Positions 18,022 to 27,098 of a stretch of 64,000 nucleotides of DNA are shown piece by piece (within the stretch, counting starts at the first letter, position 1; the number at the start of each line of letters is the position of its first letter). Under the pieces are notes generated by a model. The model ran no database searches, was not told the DNA's origin, and saw only the letters and a program-made list of their open reading frames with translations. The stretch comes from SXXH01 sp041165735 (GTDB lineage Bacteria; Planctomycetota; UBA1135; GCA-002686595), in the NCBI GenBank assembly GCA_046341775.1, contig JBKDQQ010000052.1, positions 1-64,000 of the forward strand. The letters are read 5' to 3'. The position numbers and the translations under genes are program-made.

Positions 18022-18873
18022 CTAGTCGGCGTCGGAACGGGCGCGCGCCCGGATCGCCGCCTCGTCGATCTGGCCGGCGTCCCACAACGTGCGGCCTTCC
18101 ATGCCGCCGGCGACCGTGATCGTCTGCCCGGACACGTGGCGCGAGACCGCCGGCGAGCACAACGCGACGCACACCCGCGCGACATCCACGGCGCGGCCGA
18201 GCTGGCGCAGCGGCATCGTGCGCACCACGCGCGACACGACACCCGGCGTGTCGAGCGCCGCGCGCGCCATGTGCGTCACCGTCCAGCCCGGTTCGACCAG
18301 GTTGACGCGCCCGAACGGATCGAGTTCGACGATCTCGTTCTTCAGCGTCATCGTCAGGCCGTGCATGGCCGCCTTGGAGGCCGCGTACTCGGCGTGCCCC
18401 TTCTCGCCGAAGCGCCCCGCGGTGGATCCGATGAACACCAGGCTAGCGCCATGCCCGTCGGGACGCGGTCCGCTGCGTTGCAAGGCGGCGAAGAAGCCGC
18501 GCGCCGTCCACATCGATCCGAGCAGGTTCACGGCGATGTTGTCCTTGATGCGCTGCGCGGACGCCTCGTGCACCAGCGCGTGCTCCGGAGTCCAGCGCCC
18601 GGCGTTCGCGACGCAGGCGTCGAGCCGGCCGAAATGCGCCGCGGCGCGCTCGCAAGCGGCCATCATCGCCTCGGCGTCGGTCGAGTCCACCTTGAGCAGC
18701 AGGTGGTCCTTCCATCCCTTCTCGCGCGCCAGATCCTCGAGCGCGTCGAAGGCCGAGTTGCCCATGAGCACGAGGCGCGCGCCCTCGGCGTCGAAGGCCT
18801 CCGCCAACGCGCGGCCGATGCCGCCCGAAGCACCCGTCACCACCACCGTCTTGCCGCGCAGCAACAGATCCAT
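18022..18873 (-). CDS. Short-chain dehydrogenase/reductase (SDR)
   Basis: A 283-residue classical SDR. The cofactor motif TGASGGIG is at residues 13-20, the NAG motif is in VANAGRW, the catalytic Ser is in FIGSTAGRFGEKG, and the YAASK catalytic pair is near residue 160; LVEPGWTVT is the later PG block. It reduces or oxidises a carbonyl with NAD(P)H; substrate unknown. It lies 38 bases after the AlgE-like gene in the same direction, so it could be the last gene of the glycan operon. However, CAGACT 7 bases upstream of its ATG could give it its own start. Confidence 0.9.
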   Translation of the reverse strand: MDLLLRGKTVVVTGASGGIGRALAEAFDAEGARLVLMGNSAFDALEDLAREKGWKDHLLLKVDSTDAEAMMAACERAAAHFGRLDACVANAGRWTPEHALVHEASAQRIKDNIAVNLLGSMWTARGFFAALQRSGPRPDGHGASLVFIGSTAGRFGEKGHAEYAASKAAMHGLTMTLKNEIVELDPFGRVNLVEPGWTVTHMARAALDTPGVVSRVVRTMPLRQLGRAVDVARVCVALCSPAVSRHVSGQTITVAGGMEGRTLWDAGQIDEAAIRARARSDAD

Positions 18874-18910
18874 GCCGCGCAGTCTGACGGCGCTTCGCCG
18901 CCGGGTCGAG

Positions 18911-20713
18911 TCAGAAGCGGTAGCGCACCTGCGCCGAGGCCGTCCACATGTCGTCGACGCCGCCGAAGGCGGCGCCCGGGAGGAAGCGGCCGTAGACCAG
19001 CTCGAAGTCCCAACCGTCGAAGGCCTTCGAGCCGAAGATCAGGTCCACGCCCATGCCGATGTCGCGCGAGGCGCCGTCCGGGTCCTGATCGATGCTGGTG
19101 TCGCGCAGGTAGTCCAGCGCCCGATCCTGGGTGTAGGAGTGCCAGACGAGGTCGAGCGAGTTCTTGCGGCCCAGCCGCGCGCCGACTCCCACCGTGGCGA
19201 TGGAGAGGTTGGACAACTCCGGATCGATCGCCTCGCCGTAGTAGCGGAACGAAGTCACACCGCCGAGCTTGCCGTTGTTGCGCTGCCAGCCGGTCTGGCG
19301 GAAGCCCTCGTCGACGTCGCTCGTCGCCGGATCGTCGCCGCTGCCGTGGGCCCAGCCCAGCGTGAAGTAGAAGGGCGCGATGGCGTCGGGCTCGAACGTG
19401 GCGCCGACGTCGAAGCCGAAGCCCTCGATGTCCGCGTCGCCGCGCCAGCCGCGGACTACGGCCGCGTCCGCCCACAGGTCCAGATCCTCGATCCACTCGC
19501 CCAGCACGCGCGCCCCGATGAAGAACGGCCAGTCCTCGCCGTCAAGCGGATCTTCGCCGCCCGCGGGGTCGGGATCGACGCCGGTGAAGCGCTGGTCGAG
19601 CACCCACAGCGACGCGGAGCGATCCTCGTCCGACCATCCGACCGAGGCCCAGAGGCTGTCCGTGGACTCGTCGCGCAGGTCCGAATCCGAATCGGAGTCG
19701 CCGTCGAGGAGCGTCATGCCCGCCGCCTCGGCGTGCCAGCCGCCGCGCTCCCAGCGCAGGCGGACGGAGTCGAGGTAGCGCTTGTAGATCCACTCGCGAT
19801 CGTCGTCGAAGTCGAGCCGCCCGAGCTGCGCTTGCAGGCCGAGAGCCCAAGGGTCGTCCTGCCGGACCCAAGCCTCGACGAGGTCGAAGTCGAATCCCTC
19901 GTCGTCGTCGCCGCCCTCGTCCAGATAGGCCGACCATTCGAGGCGCGGCGAGACCAGCAGCGCGGTGGTCTCGCGCGGCATCCACAGGAGCTGCAGCCGC
20001 AGGGCGGCGCGCGGGCTGTCGATGGCGTCGGGCGCGTCCGCGTCGAGGTCGCGGTCGACCTCGCGCGTCCACTTGGTGTCGAGCAACGCGCCCAGCCGCA
20101 GGTTCTCCGACAGGCGCACGGATCCGGGGATGTAGTCGTCGGCGTCGATGCGGCCGATCGAATCGGGGCGCGACACCTCGCGCGCGGGCGCGAGCTTGGC
20201 CGTCGCCAGCGCTTCCGGCTTGTCCAGCTTGGCGTCGTCGGCGAGCCGCAGGCGGAAGTCCATCACGGACAACTCCAGCCTCGGCGCCGAGCCGGAGATG
20301 GCGTCGATGCGACCGACGATGCGGTCGCGGCCCTCGCCCCGCGCGGAGACCTCCTTGGCCGAGAGCTTGCCGCCCTTCCAACGGCCCTCGACCTTGACGC
20401 GCCGTCCCTCCAAGGCGTCGAGCGCCATGTCCGTCCACTTGGTCTGGGCGTCGACGTCGATGCGCAGGCCGAGCAGCTCGAAGCGCTGGTCGAGTCCCTT
20501 CACGCGCGTGGCGACGCCGATCAACTCCTCCTCGTCGCCCGGTTCCTGGACCTCGACCTCCGAGACGACGAAGATGTCGCCCTCGAGCGCGCCCTTGGCC
20601 TCGATCCAATGCCCGACCTTGAGGTCGGGCAGCCCGGGCACGGAGCTCTCCTGGCCGCGGGCGACGAGCGCGAGGGCCGCGAGCGCGAATTGGATGGCGA
20701 TCAGGTGCTTCAT
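18911..20713 (-). CDS. AlgE-like outer-membrane beta-barrel with N-terminal DUF5666-like domains
   Basis: A 600-residue protein with a signal peptide (MKHLIAIQFALAALALVARGQE). Residues about 25-170 are beta-rich with patterns such as GHWIEAKGALEGDIFVVSEVEV and RRVKVEGRWKGGKLSAKEV, resembling DUF5666 repeats. The remainder alternates aromatic and charged residues in the way of a transmembrane barrel (LRLQLLWMPRETTALLVSPRLEW, VGVGARLGRKNSLDLVWHSY) and ends in VRYRF, the terminal Phe typical of barrels. I relate it to the alginate-export porin family. As the last overlapping gene of a glycan operon it probably releases the polymer through the outer membrane. The cargo is inferred from context. 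Confidence 0.75.
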   Translation of the reverse strand: MKHLIAIQFALAALALVARGQESSVPGLPDLKVGHWIEAKGALEGDIFVVSEVEVQEPGDEEELIGVATRVKGLDQRFELLGLRIDVDAQTKWTDMALDALEGRRVKVEGRWKGGKLSAKEVSARGEGRDRIVGRIDAISGSAPRLELSVMDFRLRLADDAKLDKPEALATAKLAPAREVSRPDSIGRIDADDYIPGSVRLSENLRLGALLDTKWTREVDRDLDADAPDAIDSPRAALRLQLLWMPRETTALLVSPRLEWSAYLDEGGDDDEGFDFDLVEAWVRQDDPWALGLQAQLGRLDFDDDREWIYKRYLDSVRLRWERGGWHAEAAGMTLLDGDSDSDSDLRDESTDSLWASVGWSDEDRSASLWVLDQRFTGVDPDPAGGEDPLDGEDWPFFIGARVLGEWIEDLDLWADAAVVRGWRGDADIEGFGFDVGATFEPDAIAPFYFTLGWAHGSGDDPATSDVDEGFRQTGWQRNNGKLGGVTSFRYYGEAIDPELSNLSIATVGVGARLGRKNSLDLVWHSYTQDRALDYLRDTSIDQDPDGASRDIGMGVDLIFGSKAFDGWDFELVYGRFLPGAAFGGVDDMWTASAQVRYRF

Positions 20714-23004
20714 GCCGCGAGCCTCTCGGCCGCCTCGGCCGCGACGCGCAGCAACCACGGCGTGGCGCGGCGCGTGCGCGGACGCGGCGCATGCACGAGC
20801 GCCATGCGCAGCGCGTTCAGCGCCAGCCACAGCCCGAAGGCCGGACTTTCGCGATCGACCTGCAGCTCGCGCAGCAGCACCTCCTCGGCCGCCTGCTGCC
20901 CGCGCGGATCGCAGGCGCCCATGAAGGCGGCCATGCGCAGGTGGAGGATGGCGTTGGTCGGATCCTGCTCGGGCGCGGAAGGGCCGGCGAGGTCGAGGTC
21001 GAGCAGGCAGGCGTCGAGCGGACCGCAGAGCACCTGCTTCTCGTAGAAGTCGCGATGGGAGTTGCAGCGCGGGGAAGCGTCGAGCACGACGTCGTGCTTG
21101 AGTCGCGCCAGCAGCTTGCGCGCGCTCCAGTCGACCTCGAGGCCCGCCGCCGCCAGGCGCGTGGCGAAGCGCTCGCATGTTGCGAGCTCCGCCGCGGCGC
21201 CGTGCGGCTCGGCCACCGGCACCAGCGGAGCCTCGCGCCAGCGGCGCAGCAGTTGCGCCACGAGCCGCGCGTGCCGCGCCTCGTCCGGTTCCCAAGGCGC
21301 GCCATCGAGGGCCTCGAAGGCCAGCGCATCGCGCCGTCGGTCGACGAAGAGCAGCCGCGGCACGCGCCAGCCCGAACGCACCAGCGAGGGCCGCAGGAGT
21401 TCATGCCGCGCGTGCAGCACGGCCGAGCCGCCCGCGGGCAGGCATTTCCAGAAGGCGGGCAACCCGTCCGCCAGGCCTTGGGCGACCAATCGGCGGCTCG
21501 GGCGCCACGAGACGATGCGCGCCTCGCCGCGCTTGGCGAGCTCGGCGAAGTGGCCGGCGGCCGGCAGGTCCACGTCCTCCTCGAGGCCGAAGCGGGCCAC
21601 GCGCCGCCCATGGACCAACAGGGCTTGGCGATCGGTGGTCGTGCACAGCAGCACGCCGTCCTTGCGCGGCTCGACGCGCTCGATGTCGCGCTCGTCCACG
21701 CCCGCCTGCGCCCAGGCCGCCCGCAGCGGATCGGAGCTCGTAGGACCGGCCGCGCTCCGCGGCTCGAGCTCCTCGGCCAGGCGCAGCGCCGCCGCCGCGA
21801 TGTCCAGCGCGCCGGCTTCCAGGCGGCGGATGGCGCCGGCCGCCTTGCGCACGAGATCCATCGCCAGCCGCGCGCGCAGGGCGCGCTCGTCGAGCGCGCC
21901 ATCCGCGGCCAGCAAGCGCGCGAGCAGATCCTCGGCCTGCGCGCGATCGGCGCCGCGCAGGCGCTCGGCCGCCCAACACGACGCGTCCGCGCCGTCTTCG
22001 TCGATGCGGCACTCGTCCCAGTCGTACACGACCAGTCGTCCCTGCTCGTCGCGGGCCAGCTGGCCGGGATGGTAGTCGCCATGCACGCGCCGCAAGCGCA
22101 CCTTGCGGCGCGCATGGCGCTCGCACAGGCGCGCCGCCGCGGCGTGCAGCTGCGGATCGACCTCGAACAGGGCGGCGAGCGTGGCCGTCTCGTCCTCGAT
22201 CCACTCCTCGCCCAGTTGGCCGCACGACTCGCGCAGCTCGGCCGAGCGGCGCATGGCGAGCTCGTCCAGCTCGCGGGGCGTCCAGACGGACGCCGCGGGC
22301 ACCGCGACCAGGTGCTCCTCGACCAGGATCCCGGTGCGCTCCTCGCGCCACAGCAGGCGCGGCGCATGCCCGTCGGGCAGCGCATCGCGCTGGGCGGCGG
22401 ACGACGCGGCGGCGCCCGGAGTCAGCACGCGCACGATGGCGCGTCGCCGATGCAGCGCATCGTCGTCGTCGCGCAGCACGAGTTCGAGGCGCAGCACCGC
22501 GCGGCGCGAAGGCTTGTAGCGCAGCAACTCGATCGAACTGCGACGTCGACGGATCCGCCCTCCATCGCGCAACGGCGTCTCCGCCAAGGCGCGCGACAAG
22601 CGCGCCAGGTCCAGCGCGCGCGGCAAGCCCGGCAGCTCCGCGTCGTGCGGCCAGCACGACACGAGCGCGCCGTCGGCGGCGACCGCGGCGCACGCCCACG
22701 GCGCGGCCAGCTCGCTTGCACGCGCATCGACGCGCCCCGGATCCTTGCCGCCGTGGTGCCGGCGCACGGACACGAGGCGCGTGGCGCCGTCGTCGCACAG
22801 CACCGCGTGCGCGCTGGCGAGGGCCGTGCGCGGCTTCCAGCGCGCCCACAGCAGGCGCGCGGACACAGGGCGCGGACCGCCCGGCGCGACCAGCGTCTCG
22901 CCGAGCAGCGAGCACAGCTCGTCGGTGGAGGGCACCGACAAGGTCTCGCGCGGCAACAGCCGCGTCAGGGCGGGATCGTGCTGGCGCGCTTCGAGTCCGT
23001 TCAT
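20710..23004 (-). CDS. Two-domain aminoglycoside-phosphotransferase-like (APH) kinase protein
   Basis: A 764-residue protein with two kinase-like halves. The first has RRVHGDYHPGQLARDEQGR near residue 307 and VYDWDECRIDEDGAD, corresponding to the APH catalytic loop (HGDxHPxN) and metal-binding loop; the usual Asn is Gln here. The second has SHRDFYEKQVLCGPLDAC near residue 650 and LLDLDLAGPSAPEQD, an HRD-type loop plus metal-binding Asp. APH-fold enzymes phosphorylate small molecules such as sugars. The position between an ABC exporter and an outer-membrane barrel suggests phosphorylation of a sugar or glycan. It starts 10 bases after the ABC stop and its TGA overlaps the next ATG. Confidence 0.75.
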   Translation of the reverse strand: MNGLEARQHDPALTRLLPRETLSVPSTDELCSLLGETLVAPGGPRPVSARLLWARWKPRTALASAHAVLCDDGATRLVSVRRHHGGKDPGRVDARASELAAPWACAAVAADGALVSCWPHDAELPGLPRALDLARLSRALAETPLRDGGRIRRRRSSIELLRYKPSRRAVLRLELVLRDDDDALHRRRAIVRVLTPGAAASSAAQRDALPDGHAPRLLWREERTGILVEEHLVAVPAASVWTPRELDELAMRRSAELRESCGQLGEEWIEDETATLAALFEVDPQLHAAAARLCERHARRKVRLRRVHGDYHPGQLARDEQGRLVVYDWDECRIDEDGADASCWAAERLRGADRAQAEDLLARLLAADGALDERALRARLAMDLVRKAAGAIRRLEAGALDIAAAALRLAEELEPRSAAGPTSSDPLRAAWAQAGVDERDIERVEPRKDGVLLCTTTDRQALLVHGRRVARFGLEEDVDLPAAGHFAELAKRGEARIVSWRPSRRLVAQGLADGLPAFWKCLPAGGSAVLHARHELLRPSLVRSGWRVPRLLFVDRRRDALAFEALDGAPWEPDEARHARLVAQLLRRWREAPLVPVAEPHGAAAELATCERFATRLAAAGLEVDWSARKLLARLKHDVVLDASPRCNSHRDFYEKQVLCGPLDACLLDLDLAGPSAPEQDPTNAILHLRMAAFMGACDPRGQQAAEEVLLRELQVDRESPAFGLWLALNALRMALVHAPRPRTRRATPWLLRVAAEAAERLAA

Positions 23005-23014
23005 GGTCGCGCCC

Positions 23015-24784
23015 TCAGGACGCCAGCGCGCGGGTGGACTCGCGATACGGGCCGCAGCGGGCCTGCAGCTCGTGGTGCCGGCCGGAGTCGCACACCACGC
23101 CCTCCTCGAGGAAGACGATCTGGTCGAAGCGGTCCAGCCGGTCGAGGTCGTGCGCGATGACGACCACGATGCCTTCGCGGCTGCGCTCGCGCAGGGTCGA
23201 CATGACCACCTCGACGGCCACGGCGTCGAGTCCGGCGAACGGCTCGTCGACGACCAGCACCGGGGCGGGCCGCAGCAAGGCGCGTGCGAGGCACAGGCGA
23301 CGCCGCTCGCCGCCCGACAGGCCCGAGCCGCTGGATCCGAGCTCGGTGTCGAGGCCGGCGGGGAGGCGCGCGACGAAGTCGGCGGCGCCGGCGGCGCGCA
23401 AGGCGGCCAGCAACTCCTCGTCGGTGGCCTCGGGCTTGCCCAGTTGCAGGTTCTCGCGCAGCGACAGGCCGAAGAGCACCGACTCCTGCAGCGCCAGCGA
23501 GACCGTGCAGCGCAGCTTCTGCAGGTCGTGGCGGCGCAGGTCGACGCCATCGAGCAGGACGGCGCCGTCGTCCGGGTCGAAGAGTCGCGCCGCGAGGGCG
23601 GCCACGGTCGACTTGCCCGACCCGGACCTGCCGAAGAGTCCCGAGAGCTGGCCGCGCTGGAAGGTCGCCTCGAATCCGCGCAGCGCCGCGACCTTGCCCT
23701 CGTAGGCGAAGCGCACGCCTTCGAAGCGCAGCGCCTGCGGCCGCGGAGCAGGAGCGAGGTTCTCGGGACCGCTGCGCACCGCCACCGGTTCGTCGAGGAT
23801 CGCGGCCAGGCGCTCGGCGCAGGCCAGGCCCTTGGACCAGCGCTCGCTGTGCTTCGAAGTGGCGCGCATGGGCTTCAGCAGGCTGCGCACGTAGGCGACG
23901 AAGACCAGCAGCTCGCCCGTCGACAGCGCGCCCTCGGCCACGCGCATGCTGCCCATCCACAAGGCGGCCGCCGCGCCGAAGCCGAAGCACAACTCCATCG
24001 AGCCGCCCATGCGGGCCGACAACTTGGCCGACTTCAGCTCGGCGCGGGCGGAGCGCCGGTTCTGCCGGGCGAACAAGCGCCCGACCTGCTCCTCGCTGCC
24101 CAGCGACTGCAAGGTCGGCGTGGCGGACAGGGCTTCGTGCACCGTGTCGGCGAGCTCGCCCTCCTTCTCGCGCTGCTTGCGCGACTGGATCGTCAGGCGC
24201 CGCGAGAAGAAGCGCAGGGCCACCACCACCAGCGGCACCACCGCCAGCACCACGAGCGTCGTGCGCCAATCGACCCACGCCATCGCCGACACCGTGCCGA
24301 CCACCAGCAGCGTCCGCGAGGCCATGGCGAGGCTGGAGTCGACCAGCACCGTGCGCACCAGCGGCACGTCGCCCATGATGCGCACGAGCAGGTCGCCGGT
24401 CTTGTGGCGCGCGTGGAAGCGCGGCGAGAGCCGCAGCAGGTGCTCGTGCAGCGCGCCACGCAAGCTGCGCACCACGCTCTGGCCCACTTGCGCCGTGCGG
24501 ACGGCCGCCAGGTAGTCGAGCGCCACGTCCAGCAGCACGAGCAGCGCCGCCAGCAGCGCGCCGCGCAAGATGACATCGCCGCGCCCGAGGCCGCCGGAGG
24601 GTTCGCCGACCAGCGCGTTGTCCACGATCCACTGCAACGGCCACGGCTTGAACAGCTCCAGCGCCACCGTCGCGACCACCAAGGCGAAGACCAGCGCCAT
24701 GGAGCCGCGGTGCTCGCGCAGCAGCGCGGCGAAGCGCAGGTAGGTCGCCATGGACTGGCGCAGTTGCAGCCAGGCCGCGCGCAT
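23015..24784 (-). CDS. ABC exporter half-transporter (membrane domain fused to ATPase)
   Basis: A 589-residue MsbA-like protein. Residues about 1-330 carry six predicted helices. The ATPase half has Walker A GRSGSGKST near residue 382, the Q-loop in VSLALQES, signature LSGGERRRLCLARAL near 488, Walker B LVVDEPFAGLD near 509, and the switch His in VVIAHDLDR. Such exporters work as dimers and flip lipids or lipid-linked glycans across the inner membrane. The ATG shares one base with the stop of the upstream glycosyltransferase gene (TGATG), so it should be made together with it. No other flippase is present in the operon, so this is the likely exporter of its product. Confidence 0.93.
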   Translation of the reverse strand: MRAAWLQLRQSMATYLRFAALLREHRGSMALVFALVVATVALELFKPWPLQWIVDNALVGEPSGGLGRGDVILRGALLAALLVLLDVALDYLAAVRTAQVGQSVVRSLRGALHEHLLRLSPRFHARHKTGDLLVRIMGDVPLVRTVLVDSSLAMASRTLLVVGTVSAMAWVDWRTTLVVLAVVPLVVVALRFFSRRLTIQSRKQREKEGELADTVHEALSATPTLQSLGSEEQVGRLFARQNRRSARAELKSAKLSARMGGSMELCFGFGAAAALWMGSMRVAEGALSTGELLVFVAYVRSLLKPMRATSKHSERWSKGLACAERLAAILDEPVAVRSGPENLAPAPRPQALRFEGVRFAYEGKVAALRGFEATFQRGQLSGLFGRSGSGKSTVAALAARLFDPDDGAVLLDGVDLRRHDLQKLRCTVSLALQESVLFGLSLRENLQLGKPEATDEELLAALRAAGAADFVARLPAGLDTELGSSGSGLSGGERRRLCLARALLRPAPVLVVDEPFAGLDAVAVEVVMSTLRERSREGIVVVIAHDLDRLDRFDQIVFLEEGVVCDSGRHHELQARCGPYRESTRALAS

Positions 24785-25860
24785 CAGACCGCCTCCCGGC
24801 CTTCGCGCAGGCGGGCGACGTGCTCTACGACGCGCCGCGCGATGCTCTTCCACGTGCGGCCCGCGGCCGCGCGCCGCGCCTCGCGCGCCAGACGCGCGCG
24901 CAGGGGCTCGTCGCGCCACAGCAGCTCGAGGCCGTCGACCAGCGCGGCGAGGGCGCCGGGCGCGTACACGAGGCCGTCGTGGCCGTGGCGCACGGCGGAC
25001 TCGAGGTCCCCCATCGCCGGCACGACGGGCACCACGCCGGCGCTCATCGCCTCGAGCAGCTTGAGCGGCGAGAACCAGCAGGGTGCGTCGCCGGCGTAGG
25101 TCAGCGGCAGGACATCGCAGGCGGCGACGATGCGGCCGACCTGCTCGTGCTCGACCCACGACAAGCGCGTGGCGCGGCCGGCCTCGACCCGCCCCGCGAG
25201 GTGCGATTCGAAGTCGCCCTCTCCCAGCAGCACGAGGTGCGCCGGCACGCCGCGCGCGACGAGCTGCTCGAACGCCTCCACCAGCATGGGGAAGTTGTGC
25301 CACGGACGCAGGCGCCCATGGAAGCCGATGGCGTAGCGCCCGGGCGGGACCAGGGCGGTCCGCGCCGGATCGTCGCGCGGGATGGGCGCGAAGAGCTCCT
25401 CGTCCACGCCGTTGGGCTCGACCCAGGTGGCGGCGGCCGAGGCGCCGCGTTCGCGGGCGTAGCGCGCGCAGTCGCTGCTGACGCACAGCACTCCGGCGGC
25501 GACGGCGAAGGCGCGGCGCTCGTGCTCGTCGTCGGCGCGGCGCGCACCGGCGCGATACAACGCCTCCTCCTCGGCCAGCGGCGCGTTGACCTCGTGCACG
25601 TGCGGCACGCCCAGCTCGGCGGCGCGCAGGGCGAGCCCCGCGCGACCCAGCGCGTGCCGCTCGTAGACGCAGTCGAAGGGCGCGCGCGCGTGCAGCTCCT
25701 CGAAGCGCGCCACGCAGCGCGCCGGATCCGGTTCGTCCAGCGCGGCGACGTCGTGGCCGATGCGCGCGAAGGCCTTGCGCATGGCCTCGACGTGCACGTT
25801 CGCGCCCTTCTTGCGGCCGGGCTGGATGCCCGGATCCTGCACCACGTGCAGGATCCTCAC
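24784..25860 (-). CDS. GT4-family glycosyltransferase
   Basis: A 358-residue GT-B enzyme beginning MRILHVVQDPGIQPGRKKGANVH. The sequence has HVHEVNAPL, FHGRLRPWHNFPMLVEAF, and the donor-site block CWFSPLKLLEAMSAGVVPVVPAMGD, which holds the second Glu of the EX7E motif while the first position is not a Glu. The start is GTG at 25860, overlapping the TGA of the preceding gene (GTGA); there is no better ATG. It probably adds a sugar on the cytoplasmic face to the glycan exported by the next gene's transporter. Sugar specificity unknown. Confidence 0.88.
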   Translation of the reverse strand: MRILHVVQDPGIQPGRKKGANVHVEAMRKAFARIGHDVAALDEPDPARCVARFEELHARAPFDCVYERHALGRAGLALRAAELGVPHVHEVNAPLAEEEALYRAGARRADDEHERRAFAVAAGVLCVSSDCARYARERGASAAATWVEPNGVDEELFAPIPRDDPARTALVPPGRYAIGFHGRLRPWHNFPMLVEAFEQLVARGVPAHLVLLGEGDFESHLAGRVEAGRATRLSWVEHEQVGRIVAACDVLPLTYAGDAPCWFSPLKLLEAMSAGVVPVVPAMGDLESAVRHGHDGLVYAPGALAALVDGLELLWRDEPLRARLAREARRAAAGRTWKSIARRVVEHVARLREGREAV

Positions 25861-27098
25861 CGGCACGACTCCGCGGCCGCGCGGGCCGATTCCGCGAACC
25901 AGCCCTGCAGCGTGCGCGCGCTGGCGCGCCCGTCGAAGCACTGCTCGGCGCGCGCGCGACCCAGGCGCGCCAGCTCGGCGCGGCGCGCGGCGTCCTTGCA
26001 CAGCGACTCGACGGCCTCGGCCACGGCGGCATCGTCCTCCTCGGGCACGATCACGCCGCAGCGGCCGCCGTCGAGGATCTCGGGGATGCCGACCACCGGC
26101 GTGGAGATGCAGGGCAGGCCCATCGCCAACGACTCGATCAAGGTGGTCGGCAGCGCGTCGCGGTTGCCGTCCTCTCCGATGACGCAGGGCAGCGCCATGA
26201 CCGTGGCGCGCGCCATCAAGTCGCGCACCTTCTGCTGGTCGAGCGCGCCGGTCAGCGCGATCTTGGCTCCCATGCCGCAGCGCGCGATCTCGGCCTCGAT
26301 CTTGGCCCGGTCCTCGCCTTCGCCGACGAAGGTCGCGCGCGCCTCGAAGCCGCGGTCGGCGAGCAGGCGCAAGGCGCGGACGAGCACGGGGAAGCCCTTC
26401 TTCTCCACGAGGCGCGCCACGCACAGGACGTGGTTGGCGTCGCGCTCGACGCCGCGCGGCTGGAAGCTCTCCAGATCGATGCCGTTGTAGAGGCGGCGCA
26501 CCTTGGCCATCGCCGCCGGCTCGAGGATTCCCTCGAGGTGGCGCACGTTGGCGTCGCATACGGTGACCGTGAAGCTGGAACGCGCCACGAGCCGCGACAG
26601 CAGCCGCGGATTGACCGTTGAGCGGTAGATGTCCTTGGCGTGCGCGGTGACGCTGTAGGGCGGGCCGCCCAGGTCGTGCACCAGCATCGCCACCAGGGCG
26701 GAGTCCGTGGCGAAGTGCGCGTGGATGTGCTCGATGCGCTCGGCGCGGGCGCGACCAAGGACGACCAGCGCCTCCGCGAACAAGGAAGGCATGCGTTCGT
26801 GGCGGAAGTCCGACAGTTCGCGCACCAGGGCGCCGAAGCGCGCCAGCAAGTCGTGGCTGGCCGCATCGTGGCCGAACAGCGCCAGCCACGGCTCCATGCG
26901 GTCGTCGGAGCGCAGCTGCTCGATGGGCGCGAGCAGTCGCGCGAACTCGGGATGCCGCGGCTCGTCGTCGGCGGGGCGTCGCGCGTACACACGCACCTCG
27001 GTGCCCAGCCGCTCCTGCTGGAGGATCTCGTTGAGGACGAAGGTCTCGGAGAGTCGCGGGAACTTCTTGAGCAGGTAGGCTACGCGCGGGGCGCTCAT
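25857..27098 (-). CDS. GT4-family glycosyltransferase
   Basis: A 413-residue GT-B enzyme starting MSAPRVAYLLKKFPRLSETFVLNEI, an N-terminus I associate with exopolysaccharide glycosyltransferases. It carries HIHAHFATDSALVAML, SVTAHAKDIYR, RLYNGIDLESF, LCVARLVEKKGFPVLVRAL and the donor motif region GEDGNRDALPTTLIESLAMGLP followed by STPVVGIPEIL. It has ATGA overlap with the upstream gene and GTGA overlap with the downstream one, so it is in the middle of a translationally coupled set. Confidence 0.92.
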   Translation of the reverse strand: MSAPRVAYLLKKFPRLSETFVLNEILQQERLGTEVRVYARRPADDEPRHPEFARLLAPIEQLRSDDRMEPWLALFGHDAASHDLLARFGALVRELSDFRHERMPSLFAEALVVLGRARAERIEHIHAHFATDSALVAMLVHDLGGPPYSVTAHAKDIYRSTVNPRLLSRLVARSSFTVTVCDANVRHLEGILEPAAMAKVRRLYNGIDLESFQPRGVERDANHVLCVARLVEKKGFPVLVRALRLLADRGFEARATFVGEGEDRAKIEAEIARCGMGAKIALTGALDQQKVRDLMARATVMALPCVIGEDGNRDALPTTLIESLAMGLPCISTPVVGIPEILDGGRCGVIVPEEDDAAVAEAVESLCKDAARRAELARLGRARAEQCFDGRASARTLQGWFAESARAAAESCR

